Assembly (NCBI GenBank): GCA_045600105.1
Contig: JAZRXG010000049.1
Coordinates: 1-64,000, forward strand
Length of the DNA stretch: 64,000 bases
Direction of reading: 5' to 3'
DNA from: UBA1206 sp045600105
GTDB lineage: Bacteria; Bacillota; Clostridia; Oscillospirales; CAG-382
Every line of letters starts with the position of its first letter. Positions within the stretch are counted from its first letter, which is position 1. The notes beneath the pieces are model-generated. The model saw nothing but the letters and a program-made list of their open reading frames with translations. It was not told the DNA's origin and ran no database searches. Positions 7,975 through 17,246 of this stretch are shown here, piece after piece. The position numbers and the translations under genes are program-made.

Positions 7975-8610
7975 TCAGATGCTTTCGACGCCTCCGTCAA
8001 GGGATTCGATATAGGCGACTATGGTCTTTACGGCGTTATCGATGCCGCTTTTGGACGTGTTGATAATGAGGTCGTAGTTCTCTGCGCTTCCCCATTTCTG
8101 CTGAGTGTGGGTGTTATGATAGTCGGAACGTATCTTGTCGGTCTTGCGGATGAGTTTGATCGCCTCGGATTCACTGATGTCGTAAAGCTTTTCGGCTCGT
8201 TTGACTCTCGAATCCATATCGGCTCTTATAAACACTCGGACGACGTCTTTTCTGTCCTGAAGCAGGAAGTTGCCGCATCTTCCGACGATGACGCACGAAT
8301 GCTCGGACGCGAGCTTCTTGACTGTCTCGAACTGAGCGTCGGCTATCTTTATGCCGATGGGAAGCATGAGCGACGGGTCGGAAGCGTACCACGACGAACC
8401 GTACTGGAAGCCGTAAACGCCCCACATGCGCACGGGTTTTTCGTCGTATTTGCTGATGGTGTCGGGTGAACAGTTGAGCACCTCGGCGGTATGGTCGATG
8501 AATTTTTTGTCGTAATACGGGATGCCGAGAGCGTCGGCGACTTTTTTGCCTATCTCGGCGCCGCCGCTGCAGAATTGACGTCCTATCGTGATGACGAATT
8601 TGTTTTTCAT
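7975..8610 (-). CDS. Cytidylate kinase-like family protein
   Basis: 211 residues. The N-terminus ITIGRQFCSGGAEIGKKVA is the glycine-rich nucleotide-binding loop typical of the cytidylate-kinase-like family common in Clostridia. VGRCGNFLL and an Arg-rich lid (RADMDSRVKRAEKL, then KTDKIRSDYHN) follow. Probably a cytosolic nucleotide kinase, but whether CMP is the true substrate is not known for this family. AGGGGG stands before the ATG. It follows tcdA by 48 nt and is probably cotranscribed with it. Confidence 0.85.
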   Translation of the reverse strand: MKNKFVITIGRQFCSGGAEIGKKVADALGIPYYDKKFIDHTAEVLNCSPDTISKYDEKPVRMWGVYGFQYGSSWYASDPSLMLPIGIKIADAQFETVKKLASEHSCVIVGRCGNFLLQDRKDVVRVFIRADMDSRVKRAEKLYDISESEAIKLIRKTDKIRSDYHNTHTQQKWGSAENYDLIINTSKSGIDNAVKTIVAYIESLDGGVESI

Positions 8611-8658
8611 TTTTCTTCCCCCTTGGTCGGTCTTTGTAAACGCAAAACCTCGTTTGCG

Positions 8659-9348
8659 TTATTTGCCGCTTTTTTCGAGAATTGAATTTATGACTTCCCC
8701 CGCGAGTATTGTACCGGCGGCGGCAGTCACGCACGAAAGTGAGCCGACCGTTCTGCCTTCGCCGACCTTTGACGGCAGTTCGGAAGAACAGACGGTCTTT
8801 AGTTTTTTTACCCCTTCTTTGCGGAGCCTTTGTCTGAGCGCTTTTGCGAGCGGATCGTTTGACGTTGAGAATACGTCAACGACGTCGAAGCACTGCGGTT
8901 TGCGGCGGTTGCCCGCCCCCATCGACGATATGATACCGACGCCGAGCGACGTGCAGTTCTTTATGAGCAGCGTCTTGCAGTCGAGCGAATCGATGGCGTC
9001 GACGACGTAATCGTAAGACGCAAGGTCAAATTCGCCCGCAGTTTCGGCGTTGTAGCGCATTGGGCGCGACACCGCGGCGCAGGACGGATTTATCGAGCGG
9101 ATGCGTTCCGCCGCCACGTCGGTCTTGTGCCTTCCGATGGTATCAAGCGTTGCGTACAGCTGTCGGTTCAGGTTGGTTTCGGAGTAAACGTCGTCGTCGA
9201 TCAGTTCGATCCTTCCGATGCCCGCTCTCGCAAGGCACTCGACGGCATACGATCCCACCCCGCCCACGCCGAAAACGGCAACGGTCGAGTTTTGAAGTAT
9301 ATTTACCGCGTTTTCGCCCAAAAGGGTCAAGGTTCTTTCATTCCACAT
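8659..9348 (-). CDS. tcdA: tRNA threonylcarbamoyladenosine dehydratase (TcdA/CsdL)
   Basis: 229 residues, E1-like ThiF fold. It would dehydrate t6A37 of tRNA to cyclic ct6A using ATP. The nucleotide loop VFGVGGVGSYAVECLARAG is at residues 24-42, followed by LIDDDVYSETNLNRQ, and by DAIDSLDCKTLLI. The C-terminus SLSCVTAAAGTILAGEVI is typical. Cytoplasmic. The Shine-Dalgarno is weak. It lies downstream of the ftsZ pair but behind a hairpin that probably ends the ftsZ transcript. Confidence 0.88.
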   Translation of the reverse strand: MWNERTLTLLGENAVNILQNSTVAVFGVGGVGSYAVECLARAGIGRIELIDDDVYSETNLNRQLYATLDTIGRHKTDVAAERIRSINPSCAAVSRPMRYNAETAGEFDLASYDYVVDAIDSLDCKTLLIKNCTSLGVGIISSMGAGNRRKPQCFDVVDVFSTSNDPLAKALRQRLRKEGVKKLKTVCSSELPSKVGEGRTVGSLSCVTAAAGTILAGEVINSILEKSGK

Positions 9349-9370
9349 AATTTACCGTATAAAAAATCAT

Positions 9371-9399
9371 AAAGGGCCGCCGTAAAACGACAGCCCTTT
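9371..9399 (-). terminator. Terminator after the ftsZ pair
   Basis: AAAGGGC (9371-9377) and GCCCTTT (9393-9399) form the base of a hairpin, with an inner CCG/CGA stem only partly paired. On the minus strand it is followed by a run of six T within ten bases. Confidence 0.6.
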
Positions 9400-9412
9400 T
9401 ATTTTGCGTTTA

Positions 9413-10528
9413 TCAGTTATCGCTTCTTCTGTTATTGCTGAGCATGGAAATTATGCTGTCGATCTCATTGCCGGAAGCGTTTTTCTGAGGAGCAGACTGA
9501 GCAAAAGAAGTTGCCGCAGCGGGAGCGGAAGTGGTCGCTTCGGCTGCCTTTCTGTATTCGTACGAGCCTTTTTCTTCCTCAAAGCCGGTAGCGATGAGGG
9601 TGATGTGCATTTCGTCCTCGAGCTGAGTATCGAACGCGACACCGAAGATAACGGTAGCGTCGGGATGTGCCTCGTTGGTGATGAGTGTGACGGCTTCGTC
9701 GATCTCGTCAAGACCGATATCGGGAGACGAGGTGATGTTGACGATGATGCCCTTTGCTCCCGCGATGCTGGTTTCGAGAAGCGGAGAAGACATTGCCATC
9801 TTGGCTGCCTGCTCGGACTTGTCCTTGCCCTTCGCCGCGCCTACGCCCATGTGAGCAAGGCCCGCGTTGGTCATGACGGTGGAAACGTCGGCAAAGTCGA
9901 GGTTGATATAGCCGTTGGTGGTGATGAGTTCGCAGATGGACTGAACGCCCTTGCGGAGGATGTCGTCGGCTTCCTGGAAAGCGTTGAGGAAGGTAATCTT
10001 TTTATCGGTGAGGAGCTTGAGTCTTTCGTTGGGGATAACGAGGAGAGAGTCAACGTACTGAGAAAGCTTTGCGATCCCCTCTTCGGCGTTGACCATTCTG
10101 TTTCTGCCTTCGAATTTGAAGGGCTTGGTAACGATGGCAACGGTGAGGATGCCGAGAGATCTTGCGACCTTAGCGACAACGGGAGCAGCGCCCGTTCCGG
10201 TTCCGCCGCCCATACCCGCGGTGATGAATACCATATTTGCGCCCTGGATCGCCTCGGTGATCTGTTCGAGGGATTCTTCGGCGGCTTTTTCACCGAGTTC
10301 GGGGTTGGCGCCTGCGCCGTGACCCTTGGTCACCTTGTCGCCGATGGCGATCTTGGTGGGAGCAAGAGACTTGACGAGGATCTGAGTATCGGTGTTGACG
10401 TTGATATAATCAACGTTGTCGGCATTGATGTTCATGGAAACCATACGGTTGACCGCGTTTCCGCCGCCTCCGCCTACGCCGATGACTTTGATGCTTACGT
10501 TGGTGTTGTAGCCGTTTTCGTTAGACAT
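9413..10528 (-). CDS. ftsZ: Cell division GTPase FtsZ, second copy
   Basis: 371 residues. Tubulin-like GTPase that polymerises into the division ring. It has the GVGGGGGNAVNRM nucleotide loop, the tubulin signature GGGTGTGAAP, and an intact T7 catalytic loop (YINLDFADV), so it should be active. It begins 30 nt after the upstream ftsZ with its own GGAGG. The tail is longer than in the first copy: an Ala/Ser-rich linker from about residue 325, ending in a divergent C-terminal peptide (IDSIISMLSNN). Long stretches are identical to the first copy, pointing to a tandem duplication in this lineage. Confidence 0.95.
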   Translation of the reverse strand: MSNENGYNTNVSIKVIGVGGGGGNAVNRMVSMNINADNVDYINVNTDTQILVKSLAPTKIAIGDKVTKGHGAGANPELGEKAAEESLEQITEAIQGANMVFITAGMGGGTGTGAAPVVAKVARSLGILTVAIVTKPFKFEGRNRMVNAEEGIAKLSQYVDSLLVIPNERLKLLTDKKITFLNAFQEADDILRKGVQSICELITTNGYINLDFADVSTVMTNAGLAHMGVGAAKGKDKSEQAAKMAMSSPLLETSIAGAKGIIVNITSSPDIGLDEIDEAVTLITNEAHPDATVIFGVAFDTQLEDEMHITLIATGFEEEKGSYEYRKAAEATTSAPAAATSFAQSAPQKNASGNEIDSIISMLSNNRRSDN

Positions 10529-10558
10529 TTATTATTCCTCCGATTTATTATCTATATT

Positions 10559-11620
10559 TTATCTTCTGTTGAGGAGATCAAAGATCTCGTTTATGTTCTG
10601 TTCCGCTTTGGGAGCTTCTTCGGTCTTGGAAGGCGCGGGTCTTTCGGGCATAGAAGGAGCCTGAACGGCTGATCTGCCGTTCTTTTCGAATCCGGTGGCG
10701 ATGAGGGTTATGCGCATTTCGTCCTCGAGGGTGGGATCGAAAACGGTACCGAAGATGACGGTGGCATCGGGATGTGCTTCGTCGGTTATCATGGTAGCCG
10801 CCTGATCGATCTCGTCAAGGCTGATATCGGGCGACGCGGTGATGTTGACGATGATGCCCTTCGCGCCGTTGATGTTGGTCTCGAGAAGAGGAGAAGACAT
10901 TGCCATCTTGGCAGCCTGCTCGGATTTGTCCTTGCCCTTTGCGGCGCCGACGCCCATGTGAGCAAGTCCCGCGTTGGTCATGACGGCGCATACGTCCGCG
11001 AAGTCGAGGTTGATGTAGCCTTCGTTGAGGATGAGCTCGGAAATGGAACGGACACCCTTGCGGAGTATGTCGTCGGCTTCCTGGAAAGCGTTGAGGAAGG
11101 TTATCTTTTTATCGGTAAGGAGCTTGAGTCTTTCATTGGGGATGACGATGAGAGAATCGACGTATTCGGAAAGCGCGTCGATACCGGCTTCAGCCTGAGC
11201 CATTCTGTGCTTGCCTTCGAAATTGAAGGGCTTGGTGACGATGGCAACGGTGAGGATGCCGAGTCCCTTGGCGATCTGGGCAACTACGGGAGCAGCGCCC
11301 GTGCCGGTGCCGCCGCCCATGCCGGCGGTGATGAATACCATATTCGCTCCCTTGAGAGCTTCTTTGATCTGTTCAACGGAATCCTCGGCGCTCTTTTTGC
11401 CGAGTTCGGGATTGGAGCCTGCGCCCTGACCTCTCGTGACTTTGTCGCCGATGGCGATCTTGGTAGCAGCGATAGTCTTGTAGAGTGACTGAGTATCGGT
11501 ATTAACGTTGATATATTCAACGTTTTCAAGGTTATCGGCTATCATTCTGTCGACCGCGTTGCTTCCGCCGCCGCCTATGCCGATGACTTTGATTATTACG
11601 TTGCCGTCAAATGTTTCCAT
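10559..11620 (-). CDS. ftsZ: Cell division GTPase FtsZ, first copy
   Basis: 353 residues, normal FtsZ length. The nucleotide loop is GIGGGGSNAVDRM, the tubulin signature GGGTGTGAAP, and the T7 loop YINLDFADV. A Pro-rich linker leads to a C-terminal peptide INEIFDLLNRR that resembles the canonical site for membrane tethers such as SepF, FtsA or ZapA-like partners. No ftsA lies in the cluster, so another tether is likely. Transcribed from its own promoter in the 119-nt gap after ftsQ. Confidence 0.96.
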   Translation of the reverse strand: METFDGNVIIKVIGIGGGGSNAVDRMIADNLENVEYINVNTDTQSLYKTIAATKIAIGDKVTRGQGAGSNPELGKKSAEDSVEQIKEALKGANMVFITAGMGGGTGTGAAPVVAQIAKGLGILTVAIVTKPFNFEGKHRMAQAEAGIDALSEYVDSLIVIPNERLKLLTDKKITFLNAFQEADDILRKGVRSISELILNEGYINLDFADVCAVMTNAGLAHMGVGAAKGKDKSEQAAKMAMSSPLLETNINGAKGIIVNITASPDISLDEIDQAATMITDEAHPDATVIFGTVFDPTLEDEMRITLIATGFEKNGRSAVQAPSMPERPAPSKTEEAPKAEQNINEIFDLLNRR

Positions 11621-11669
11621 ATTTATTCCCTTTCCGACTTTATATGATTATTCTATATTACTTTATCGT

Positions 11670-11698
11670 AGTATAAAACAAATCCGTCGTTTTTTCAA
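11670..11698 (-). promoter_or_regulatory. Sigma-A promoter of the ftsZ pair
   Basis: Minus strand TTGAAA (11693-11698), 17 nt, TATACT (11670-11675). It allows ftsZ expression apart from the rest of the dcw cluster. Confidence 0.78.
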
Positions 11699-11739
11699 TA
11701 GTTTTTTCGAAAAAATCGTTCATTTCCGCAGATTTTTTC

Positions 11740-12552
11740 TTAATTTTCGCCGCTTGGCGAGAATACCGCCTCTTTTTTGTCCGATATATCGAGCGTTCCC
11801 GTGTAATCGTCGTAAAGATGCTCCATTATCTTGATGAAAAAGCGTATCTTGTCCTCGCAGTCGTCGACACCGCCGAAATACACTCTGAGCCTTCCCTCGT
11901 AGCCGAAGCAAATATCGAATCTGTTCGGTGCCTCGATATAGTCGACCTTGTCGGTCAGCTCGTAGAGCTCGAGCATCTGCCAGAGCTCGTCCAGAGAGGT
12001 GAGCAGTTTTTCTTCGTTGAACGACAGTTTTTCACCGACGACGCATTCCCTGACGTATCCGGTCTTCAGCGGAAGCGCGTCCTCACTGTAAGCCATTTCG
12101 AGCACGTCGAAATCCTCGGAAAGCAGGTATGTGTTGTTTTTGACGTCGATGCGGAAGCGAGCCTTTTCTTCCTTCACGTTGATGATGACCGTGGACGGCA
12201 GCTTTCGCGTAACGTCCGCGCTCTTTATGTACGGGAAGAGCGAGCATATCTCATCCTCGAGCGAGTCGGCGTCGAACGCATAAAGCGAGCCGCCTGTTTT
12301 GAGCGATATCGCCGCCTTTATCTCCTCGTCGGTGTACCTCGTGTTCCCTTTTACGGTTATCGTGTTTATCTTGAAAAACAGAGCTAAGACAACAGCGAAA
12401 AAACTGACGGCCGCCGCCGCGATGATGACGAGATAAACTATCATCCGCATGCGGTTCTTTCTGCCGAGCGGTTTATCGAGGAGTTCCTCTTTTATTAAAT
12501 TGTTCTCGGCAAGCCGAAGTTCTTCGTCGACGTTCTTATTTTTGTTTGACAA
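11740..12552 (-). CDS. ftsQ: Cell division protein FtsQ/DivIB
   Basis: 270 residues. Bitopic membrane protein of the divisome that bridges FtsL/FtsB to the synthases. A charged cytoplasmic N-terminus of about 38 residues is followed by one membrane helix (about 39-62), then a POTRA domain starting INTITVKGNTRYTDEEI, and the FtsQ-type beta domain. It overlaps the end of murG by 17 nt, so translation is probably coupled. It is the last gene of the main dcw transcript before the ftsZ promoter. Confidence 0.88.
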   Translation of the reverse strand: MSNKNKNVDEELRLAENNLIKEELLDKPLGRKNRMRMIVYLVIIAAAAVSFFAVVLALFFKINTITVKGNTRYTDEEIKAAISLKTGGSLYAFDADSLEDEICSLFPYIKSADVTRKLPSTVIINVKEEKARFRIDVKNNTYLLSEDFDVLEMAYSEDALPLKTGYVRECVVGEKLSFNEEKLLTSLDELWQMLELYELTDKVDYIEAPNRFDICFGYEGRLRVYFGGVDDCEDKIRFFIKIMEHLYDDYTGTLDISDKKEAVFSPSGEN

Positions 12553-13645
12553 GCTTCATTACCTCGTCGGTTATTTTTTCGAGTGCGTCGGGTTTTCCGT
12601 ATTCTTTCATTTTTGCTGCCATCTTCTCACGCTTTTCGCTGTCGGAAGCGAGAGACATGACACATTCGGCAAGCAGTTTGCCGTTCAGCTCGCTTTCGCG
12701 GAATACCTCAGCGGCTCCCGCGTCCTTGAGGACGGCGGCGTTCTTGTACTGATGGTCCTCGGCGACGTTGGGCGACGGGATGAACACCGTTGCTCTGCCG
12801 AGGCAGGCGAGTTCGGAATAGGTCATCGCTCCCGCTCTGCATATCACTATATCGGCGGCTGCCTGTCTGAGCGGCATATCGTAGATATATTCCCTTATTT
12901 CAAAGCCTTCGCGTTTGTCAAGACCTTTTTCGTTTACTGCCTTGCTGAACTGTTCCCAGCCGATATGTCCGATGGCGTGGAGCTGCTTGATCCTCTTGTC
13001 ATCCTTGTATATCTCCATCGCGTCGATGCAGTATTCGTTGACCTTGTCCGCTCCGAGGCTTCCGCCGTAGGACAGAACGTATATATCGTCGTCGGAAAGT
13101 CCGAGCTGTCTTCTCGCTTCACTGCGCGTGAAGGTGTTTTTCTTGACGGGGTTGCCGGCAAGAACGAGTTTGTTCTGAACGGACGGGTCGAAAAGCTTGT
13201 GGCTTTCGATAAAGCTGGTGCAGACGGTGTTGACGCATTTTGAAAGCTTTTTGGTCGTGACTCCCGGGTAGGCATTCTGTTCCTGGATGAGGGTGGGGAT
13301 GCCGAGAGAAGACGCCGCTTTTACGCAGGGCCAGCTTGCGTAGCCGCCCGTGCCGATGACTATGTCGGGGGAGAACGCCTTGACGATCTTCTTGGCGTTT
13401 CTCACCGAGGTGAGTGCCTTGTAGGCGACCTTGACGTTTTTGAGCGTAAACGAACGGTGGAAGCCGTAGACCTCGACCGTATTGAGCTTGTAGCCCGCTT
13501 CGGGAACGAGCTTGGTCTCGAGTCCGCGTTCGGTCCCGACGAATTCTATGACCGCGTCTTTATCGACGTTTTTGATAGACGAGGCAATGGCAAGAGCGGG
13601 GTTGATGTGTCCGCCGGTGCCGCCTCCGCAAAGTAGATATCTCAT
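12536..13645 (-). CDS. murG: UDP-GlcNAc--lipid I N-acetylglucosaminyltransferase MurG
   Basis: 369 residues. It adds GlcNAc to lipid I to form lipid II on the inner membrane face. The N-terminal GGGTGGHINPALAIA loop, the TGGYASWP segment, and the C-domain nucleotide site (GGSLGADKVNE, then CRAGAMTYSELACLGRATVFIPSP) are all standard for a GT28 enzyme. The start overlaps the ftsW stop (ATGA). Length is normal and no residue looks unusual. Confidence 0.95.
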   Translation of the reverse strand: MRYLLCGGGTGGHINPALAIASSIKNVDKDAVIEFVGTERGLETKLVPEAGYKLNTVEVYGFHRSFTLKNVKVAYKALTSVRNAKKIVKAFSPDIVIGTGGYASWPCVKAASSLGIPTLIQEQNAYPGVTTKKLSKCVNTVCTSFIESHKLFDPSVQNKLVLAGNPVKKNTFTRSEARRQLGLSDDDIYVLSYGGSLGADKVNEYCIDAMEIYKDDKRIKQLHAIGHIGWEQFSKAVNEKGLDKREGFEIREYIYDMPLRQAAADIVICRAGAMTYSELACLGRATVFIPSPNVAEDHQYKNAAVLKDAGAAEVFRESELNGKLLAECVMSLASDSEKREKMAAKMKEYGKPDALEKITDEVMKLVKQK

Positions 13646-14886
13646 TCTATCTCTCCTCTTTCGGTATAGGAATATTTGGATATTGAGAGCACGAGTCCCA
13701 TCTCGGCAAGCGAAATGAGGAGCGCCGTTCCGCCGTAGCTGAAGAACGGGAGGCTTATGCCCGTTGAAGGGATCGTATTGGTGACGACCGCGATATTCAG
13801 TATCACCTGAAGCGCGAGCTTGGTCATAAGTCCCGCGACGATGAGCTGACCGAATCTGTCTTTGCAGTTTTTGGCGATGATGAATCCGCGTATGATGAGG
13901 GCGGCGAAGAGCGCTATCGCGGCGAAAGCGCCGACGAATCCGAGTTCTTCACAAAGAATGGCAAAAATGTAGTCGTTCTGCGGTTCGGGCAGATAGCCGT
14001 GCTTCTGCATCGACTGTCCGAGTCCGACTCCCCAGAATCCGCCTGAGGAGATCGCGAAAAGTGACTGCGAAGGCTGCCAGCCTCCCCATCCCGTCGCTTC
14101 ATCGCGCATATACTTTATGGGGTCCTGCCAGATAAGAAGACGCTTTGCGGCGTGTCCTATGTTTTCGCTTTTTGAAAGCAGGTCGATTATCTTCTGAATA
14201 TGTGTGACGACGTAGGTCACGGCCGCTCCTCCGACTGCGCTGAGGAAGATGAGAAGCTTGCCGTTGGTGCCGCCGAGTATCATCATGCAGAAAACGAGGG
14301 TGAATGTGATGATCGCCGCGGAAAGATGGTTCTGGAGTATGAGTATGCCGACGCTCACCGCCATCATGGCGGCAAACGGAAGGAATCCGTATCTGAACGT
14401 CCGCATCTTATCCTGTTTCAATGCCGCCCATCTCGCGCAGTAGACGACCGTCATTATCTTGAGTAATTCGGACGGCTGGAAGTTGACGCCGCCTATCACT
14501 ATCCATCTTTTGGCACCGAGTCCGATATAACCGAACACGAGAACGGCGGCGTTCAGCAGGAGCACGGCGTAGTAGACTATCGGCGTGAGCTTCATTACAA
14601 GCTCGCGTTTGCCGAATTTGATGACGCACATCATCACGAGAAGTCCGAGAGCGATGAAAAATATCTGACTTTTGGAGAAATAATAACTGTCACCGAATTT
14701 GCTCTGCGCGTAAGCGTAGCTCGATGTGAATACCATGACCGTGCCGAAAGCAAGCAAAACGAGAAGCAGATAAAGGAACGGTCTGTCAACACCGCCCATC
14801 CAACGGATGATGATGGTCTGCTTTTTGGCAGTTGTCTTATTTGCCGTCGGCTTTTTGACGGTTCTGCCGGTTTTTTCAGAATCCAT
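13642..14886 (-). CDS. ftsW: Peptidoglycan glycosyltransferase FtsW (SEDS family)
   Basis: 414 residues with about ten membrane helices after a Lys/Thr-rich cytoplasmic N-terminus (1-30). SEDS polymerases extend glycan strands from lipid II together with a class B PBP. Family marks include LPEPQNDYIFAILCEELG and SLPFFSYGGTALLISL near the C-terminus. Its place between mraY and murG, with the partner PBP in the same transcript, makes it FtsW and not RodA or SpoVE, although SpoVE cannot be excluded in a spore former. Confidence 0.92.
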   Translation of the reverse strand: MDSEKTGRTVKKPTANKTTAKKQTIIIRWMGGVDRPFLYLLLVLLAFGTVMVFTSSYAYAQSKFGDSYYFSKSQIFFIALGLLVMMCVIKFGKRELVMKLTPIVYYAVLLLNAAVLVFGYIGLGAKRWIVIGGVNFQPSELLKIMTVVYCARWAALKQDKMRTFRYGFLPFAAMMAVSVGILILQNHLSAAIITFTLVFCMMILGGTNGKLLIFLSAVGGAAVTYVVTHIQKIIDLLSKSENIGHAAKRLLIWQDPIKYMRDEATGWGGWQPSQSLFAISSGGFWGVGLGQSMQKHGYLPEPQNDYIFAILCEELGFVGAFAAIALFAALIIRGFIIAKNCKDRFGQLIVAGLMTKLALQVILNIAVVTNTIPSTGISLPFFSYGGTALLISLAEMGLVLSISKYSYTERGEIE

Positions 14887-14922
14887 GATTATCCTTTCCC
14901 GTTTGACGGTGTTTTATATTGT

Positions 14923-15912
14923 TCAGAGTTTGATTATTATCAGATACGACAATGCCGCGATCACCACGGTGAAGGCGAGGAACATTCCGACGATCTGCAC
15001 TTCGGTAAGTCCGCAGAGCTCGAAGTGATGATGTATCGGCGCCATTTTGAAGAATCTCTTCTTCCCTTTCGTAAGCTTGAAAACCGCCACCTGGATCATT
15101 ACCGAAATGCCTTCGAGAACGTAGACGAGACCGGCAAGGATCATGATGAGGGGACGTCCGACGCGCATCGCGCAGCAGACGAGCATCGATCCGAGGAAGA
15201 GGGAGCCCGTGTCGCCCATGAATATCTTTGCGGGATGGAAGTTGAAAATGAGGAACGCGGCAAGAGCGCCGAGAAGAGCCATTTCAACGAACGCCATATT
15301 GTGCAGCGATTCCCGGCAGGCGACGAAGAGGAACATTGCGGCAAGCACGAAAGCCACGCTTCCGGCAAGTCCGTCAAGTCCGTCGGTGAGGTTGGCGGTA
15401 TTGATTATATAAACCATCAGAACGCCGATGATTATGTAATAGAATACGCCGAGGTCGACCATCGAGGATGTGAACGGTATATTCACCGACGTGGTGATGA
15501 GTCCGCATTTCGCGAGAGCGAAAAGATAACCGGCTGCAGCCGCGGACTGAAGAACGAGCTTCTGTATCGCGGTGAGCCCCTGATTGCGTTTTTTGAAAAG
15601 CTTGACGTAGTCATCTATAAAACCGATGCCCGCGTTGAGAAGAGCGAAGCAAATATTGATGACGAAAAAACTGCTGCCCGCGTTGATGTCGCCTATGATC
15701 GCCATGACGGCTATCGCGACCGCGCTGCCCGTGATGAAGAAGAGTCCGCCCATAACGGGGGTGCCCTCCTTGCACTTATGCCAGTTGGGTCCGATTTCGA
15801 GTATTTTCTGACCGAGTTTCACTTTTCGAAGGAGCGGAATGAATACCTTGTAGAGCGCGAAAGAAACGGCAAACGACGTCAGAAAAGCTATAACGAGATG
15901 TAATGTGTTCAT
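14923..15912 (-). CDS. mraY: Phospho-MurNAc-pentapeptide transferase MraY
   Basis: 329 residues, about ten membrane segments. It transfers phospho-MurNAc-pentapeptide to undecaprenyl phosphate, making lipid I. Hallmarks are FIDDYVKLFKKRNQGL (Asp pair), NLTDGLDGLAGS, MGDTGSLFLG, and the APIHHHFE loop near the C-terminus. The start overlaps the murF stop by 4 nt. Normal length. Confidence 0.95.
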   Translation of the reverse strand: MNTLHLVIAFLTSFAVSFALYKVFIPLLRKVKLGQKILEIGPNWHKCKEGTPVMGGLFFITGSAVAIAVMAIIGDINAGSSFFVINICFALLNAGIGFIDDYVKLFKKRNQGLTAIQKLVLQSAAAAGYLFALAKCGLITTSVNIPFTSSMVDLGVFYYIIIGVLMVYIINTANLTDGLDGLAGSVAFVLAAMFLFVACRESLHNMAFVEMALLGALAAFLIFNFHPAKIFMGDTGSLFLGSMLVCCAMRVGRPLIMILAGLVYVLEGISVMIQVAVFKLTKGKKRFFKMAPIHHHFELCGLTEVQIVGMFLAFTVVIAALSYLIIIKL

Positions 15913-17246
15913 AATCCGGCTTCCTTTATTGTTTCATCAAGTCCCATGCGGTTGCTTCCCTTGAAAAGCATCACATCGCCGTTTTGAACGATGCTTCTGA
16001 TAAAGGACGCCGCCTGACTTTTTTCTTCGATGCTGAAATAACGAGAAGTGCATTTTCTCGGTTTCTTTTCCCAATTCTCACCGACGAACAGAACGATATC
16101 GGCGATATCCGCCGCACAAGATGCCACTTCCTCGTGATAACGCCGCGTGTCTCCGCCGAGCTCGAGCATATCACCGAGAACTGCGATCCTGCGTCCCGTT
16201 TTGGAAGCGAGCACCGAAAGCGACGCTTTCATGGATTCGGGAGCGGCGTTATAGCAGTCGGCAATGACGGTGACTCCGTTCTTTTCGTAAATGCGCTGTC
16301 TGTTTCCGGTGGGAACGAAGTTTTCAAACGCTTTCGCCGCGTTTTCGGGGGAAATGCCGCAAAGGACGCCCGCCGCGAACGCGTAGAGCGAATCCTTGAC
16401 GGTATGAAGTCCCTCGGCAGGCAGGCTTACGCTTATCCTGCCGGACGGGTAAACTATGTCGTAATTGGTATTTCTGCCGTCAAAACCGATATTTTCGGCT
16501 TTGAAATCGCATCTTTCGGAAAAGCCGCAGAACATGACTTTCTGCTTCACCTTGTCACGCATAGCGTATTCGGCATCCGAATCGCCGTCGGTGACGAGAT
16601 ATCCGTCGTCTCTTTCGCCGACGGTTATATCGAATTTTTCGGCTCTGATGTTTTCCCTGCTGCCGAGATACTCCATGTGCGAAGTGCCGACGCAGGTGAT
16701 GACCGAAAGGTACGGCTTTGCCATATTCGAAAGGCGGGATATTTCGCCGCGAAGCGACATTCCCATTTCGAGTACGGCGTATTCGTATTCGTCTTTTTCA
16801 ATGGAGCAGACGAGCATCGGAGAGCCGATGACGCTGTTTCTGTTTCCGCCCGAAACGAACGTCCTGTGCTCGGACGCGAACACGAGCCCGCACAGGTCCT
16901 TGGTCGTCGTTTTGCCGACGCTACCGGTGACGGCGATGACCTTCAGGTCGTAAAGTGCCTTTTCTTTCCAGTATCCGGCGATCTCGCACAGTGCCTTTTC
17001 GGTGTTTTCGACGAGGATATTGTTTTCGTTGAAATACTCTTCTTCCGAAACGACACAATGATATCCTTTGGCGTTTAGGTCGGGAACAAATTTGTGTCCG
17101 TCTACCCTTTCACCTATCAGAGCGGAATAAAGTCCGCCGTCACACGGTGTGCGTGAATCGGTGAAAAGCCCTTTGACGACGGCTTTTCCGTCGCCTTTAT
17201 ATTTTCCGTGAGCGGCATTTGCCGCCTCTTCGAGCGTGATATACAT
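15909..17246 (-). CDS. murF: UDP-MurNAc-tripeptide--D-Ala-D-Ala ligase MurF
   Basis: 445 residues. The cytosolic ATP-dependent ligase adds D-Ala-D-Ala to the muramyl tripeptide. The N-terminal substrate domain has FTDSRTPCDGGLYSAL, the ATP loop is VTGSVGKTTTKD, and the C-terminal domain begins near VIADCYNAAPESMKASL. The start codon overlaps the PBP stop (TAATG). The usual neighbours murE and murD are missing from this cluster. Confidence 0.94.
   Translation of the reverse strand: MYITLEEAANAAHGKYKGDGKAVVKGLFTDSRTPCDGGLYSALIGERVDGHKFVPDLNAKGYHCVVSEEEYFNENNILVENTEKALCEIAGYWKEKALYDLKVIAVTGSVGKTTTKDLCGLVFASEHRTFVSGGNRNSVIGSPMLVCSIEKDEYEYAVLEMGMSLRGEISRLSNMAKPYLSVITCVGTSHMEYLGSRENIRAEKFDITVGERDDGYLVTDGDSDAEYAMRDKVKQKVMFCGFSERCDFKAENIGFDGRNTNYDIVYPSGRISVSLPAEGLHTVKDSLYAFAAGVLCGISPENAAKAFENFVPTGNRQRIYEKNGVTVIADCYNAAPESMKASLSVLASKTGRRIAVLGDMLELGGDTRRYHEEVASCAADIADIVLFVGENWEKKPRKCTSRYFSIEEKSQAASFIRSIVQNGDVMLFKGSNRMGLDETIKEAGL

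Noticed and set aside
8639..8660. Hairpin AACGCAAA/TTTGCGTT at the tcdA stop as a terminator
   Set aside because: It overlaps the stop codon and no T run follows; the next gene is probably cotranscribed.
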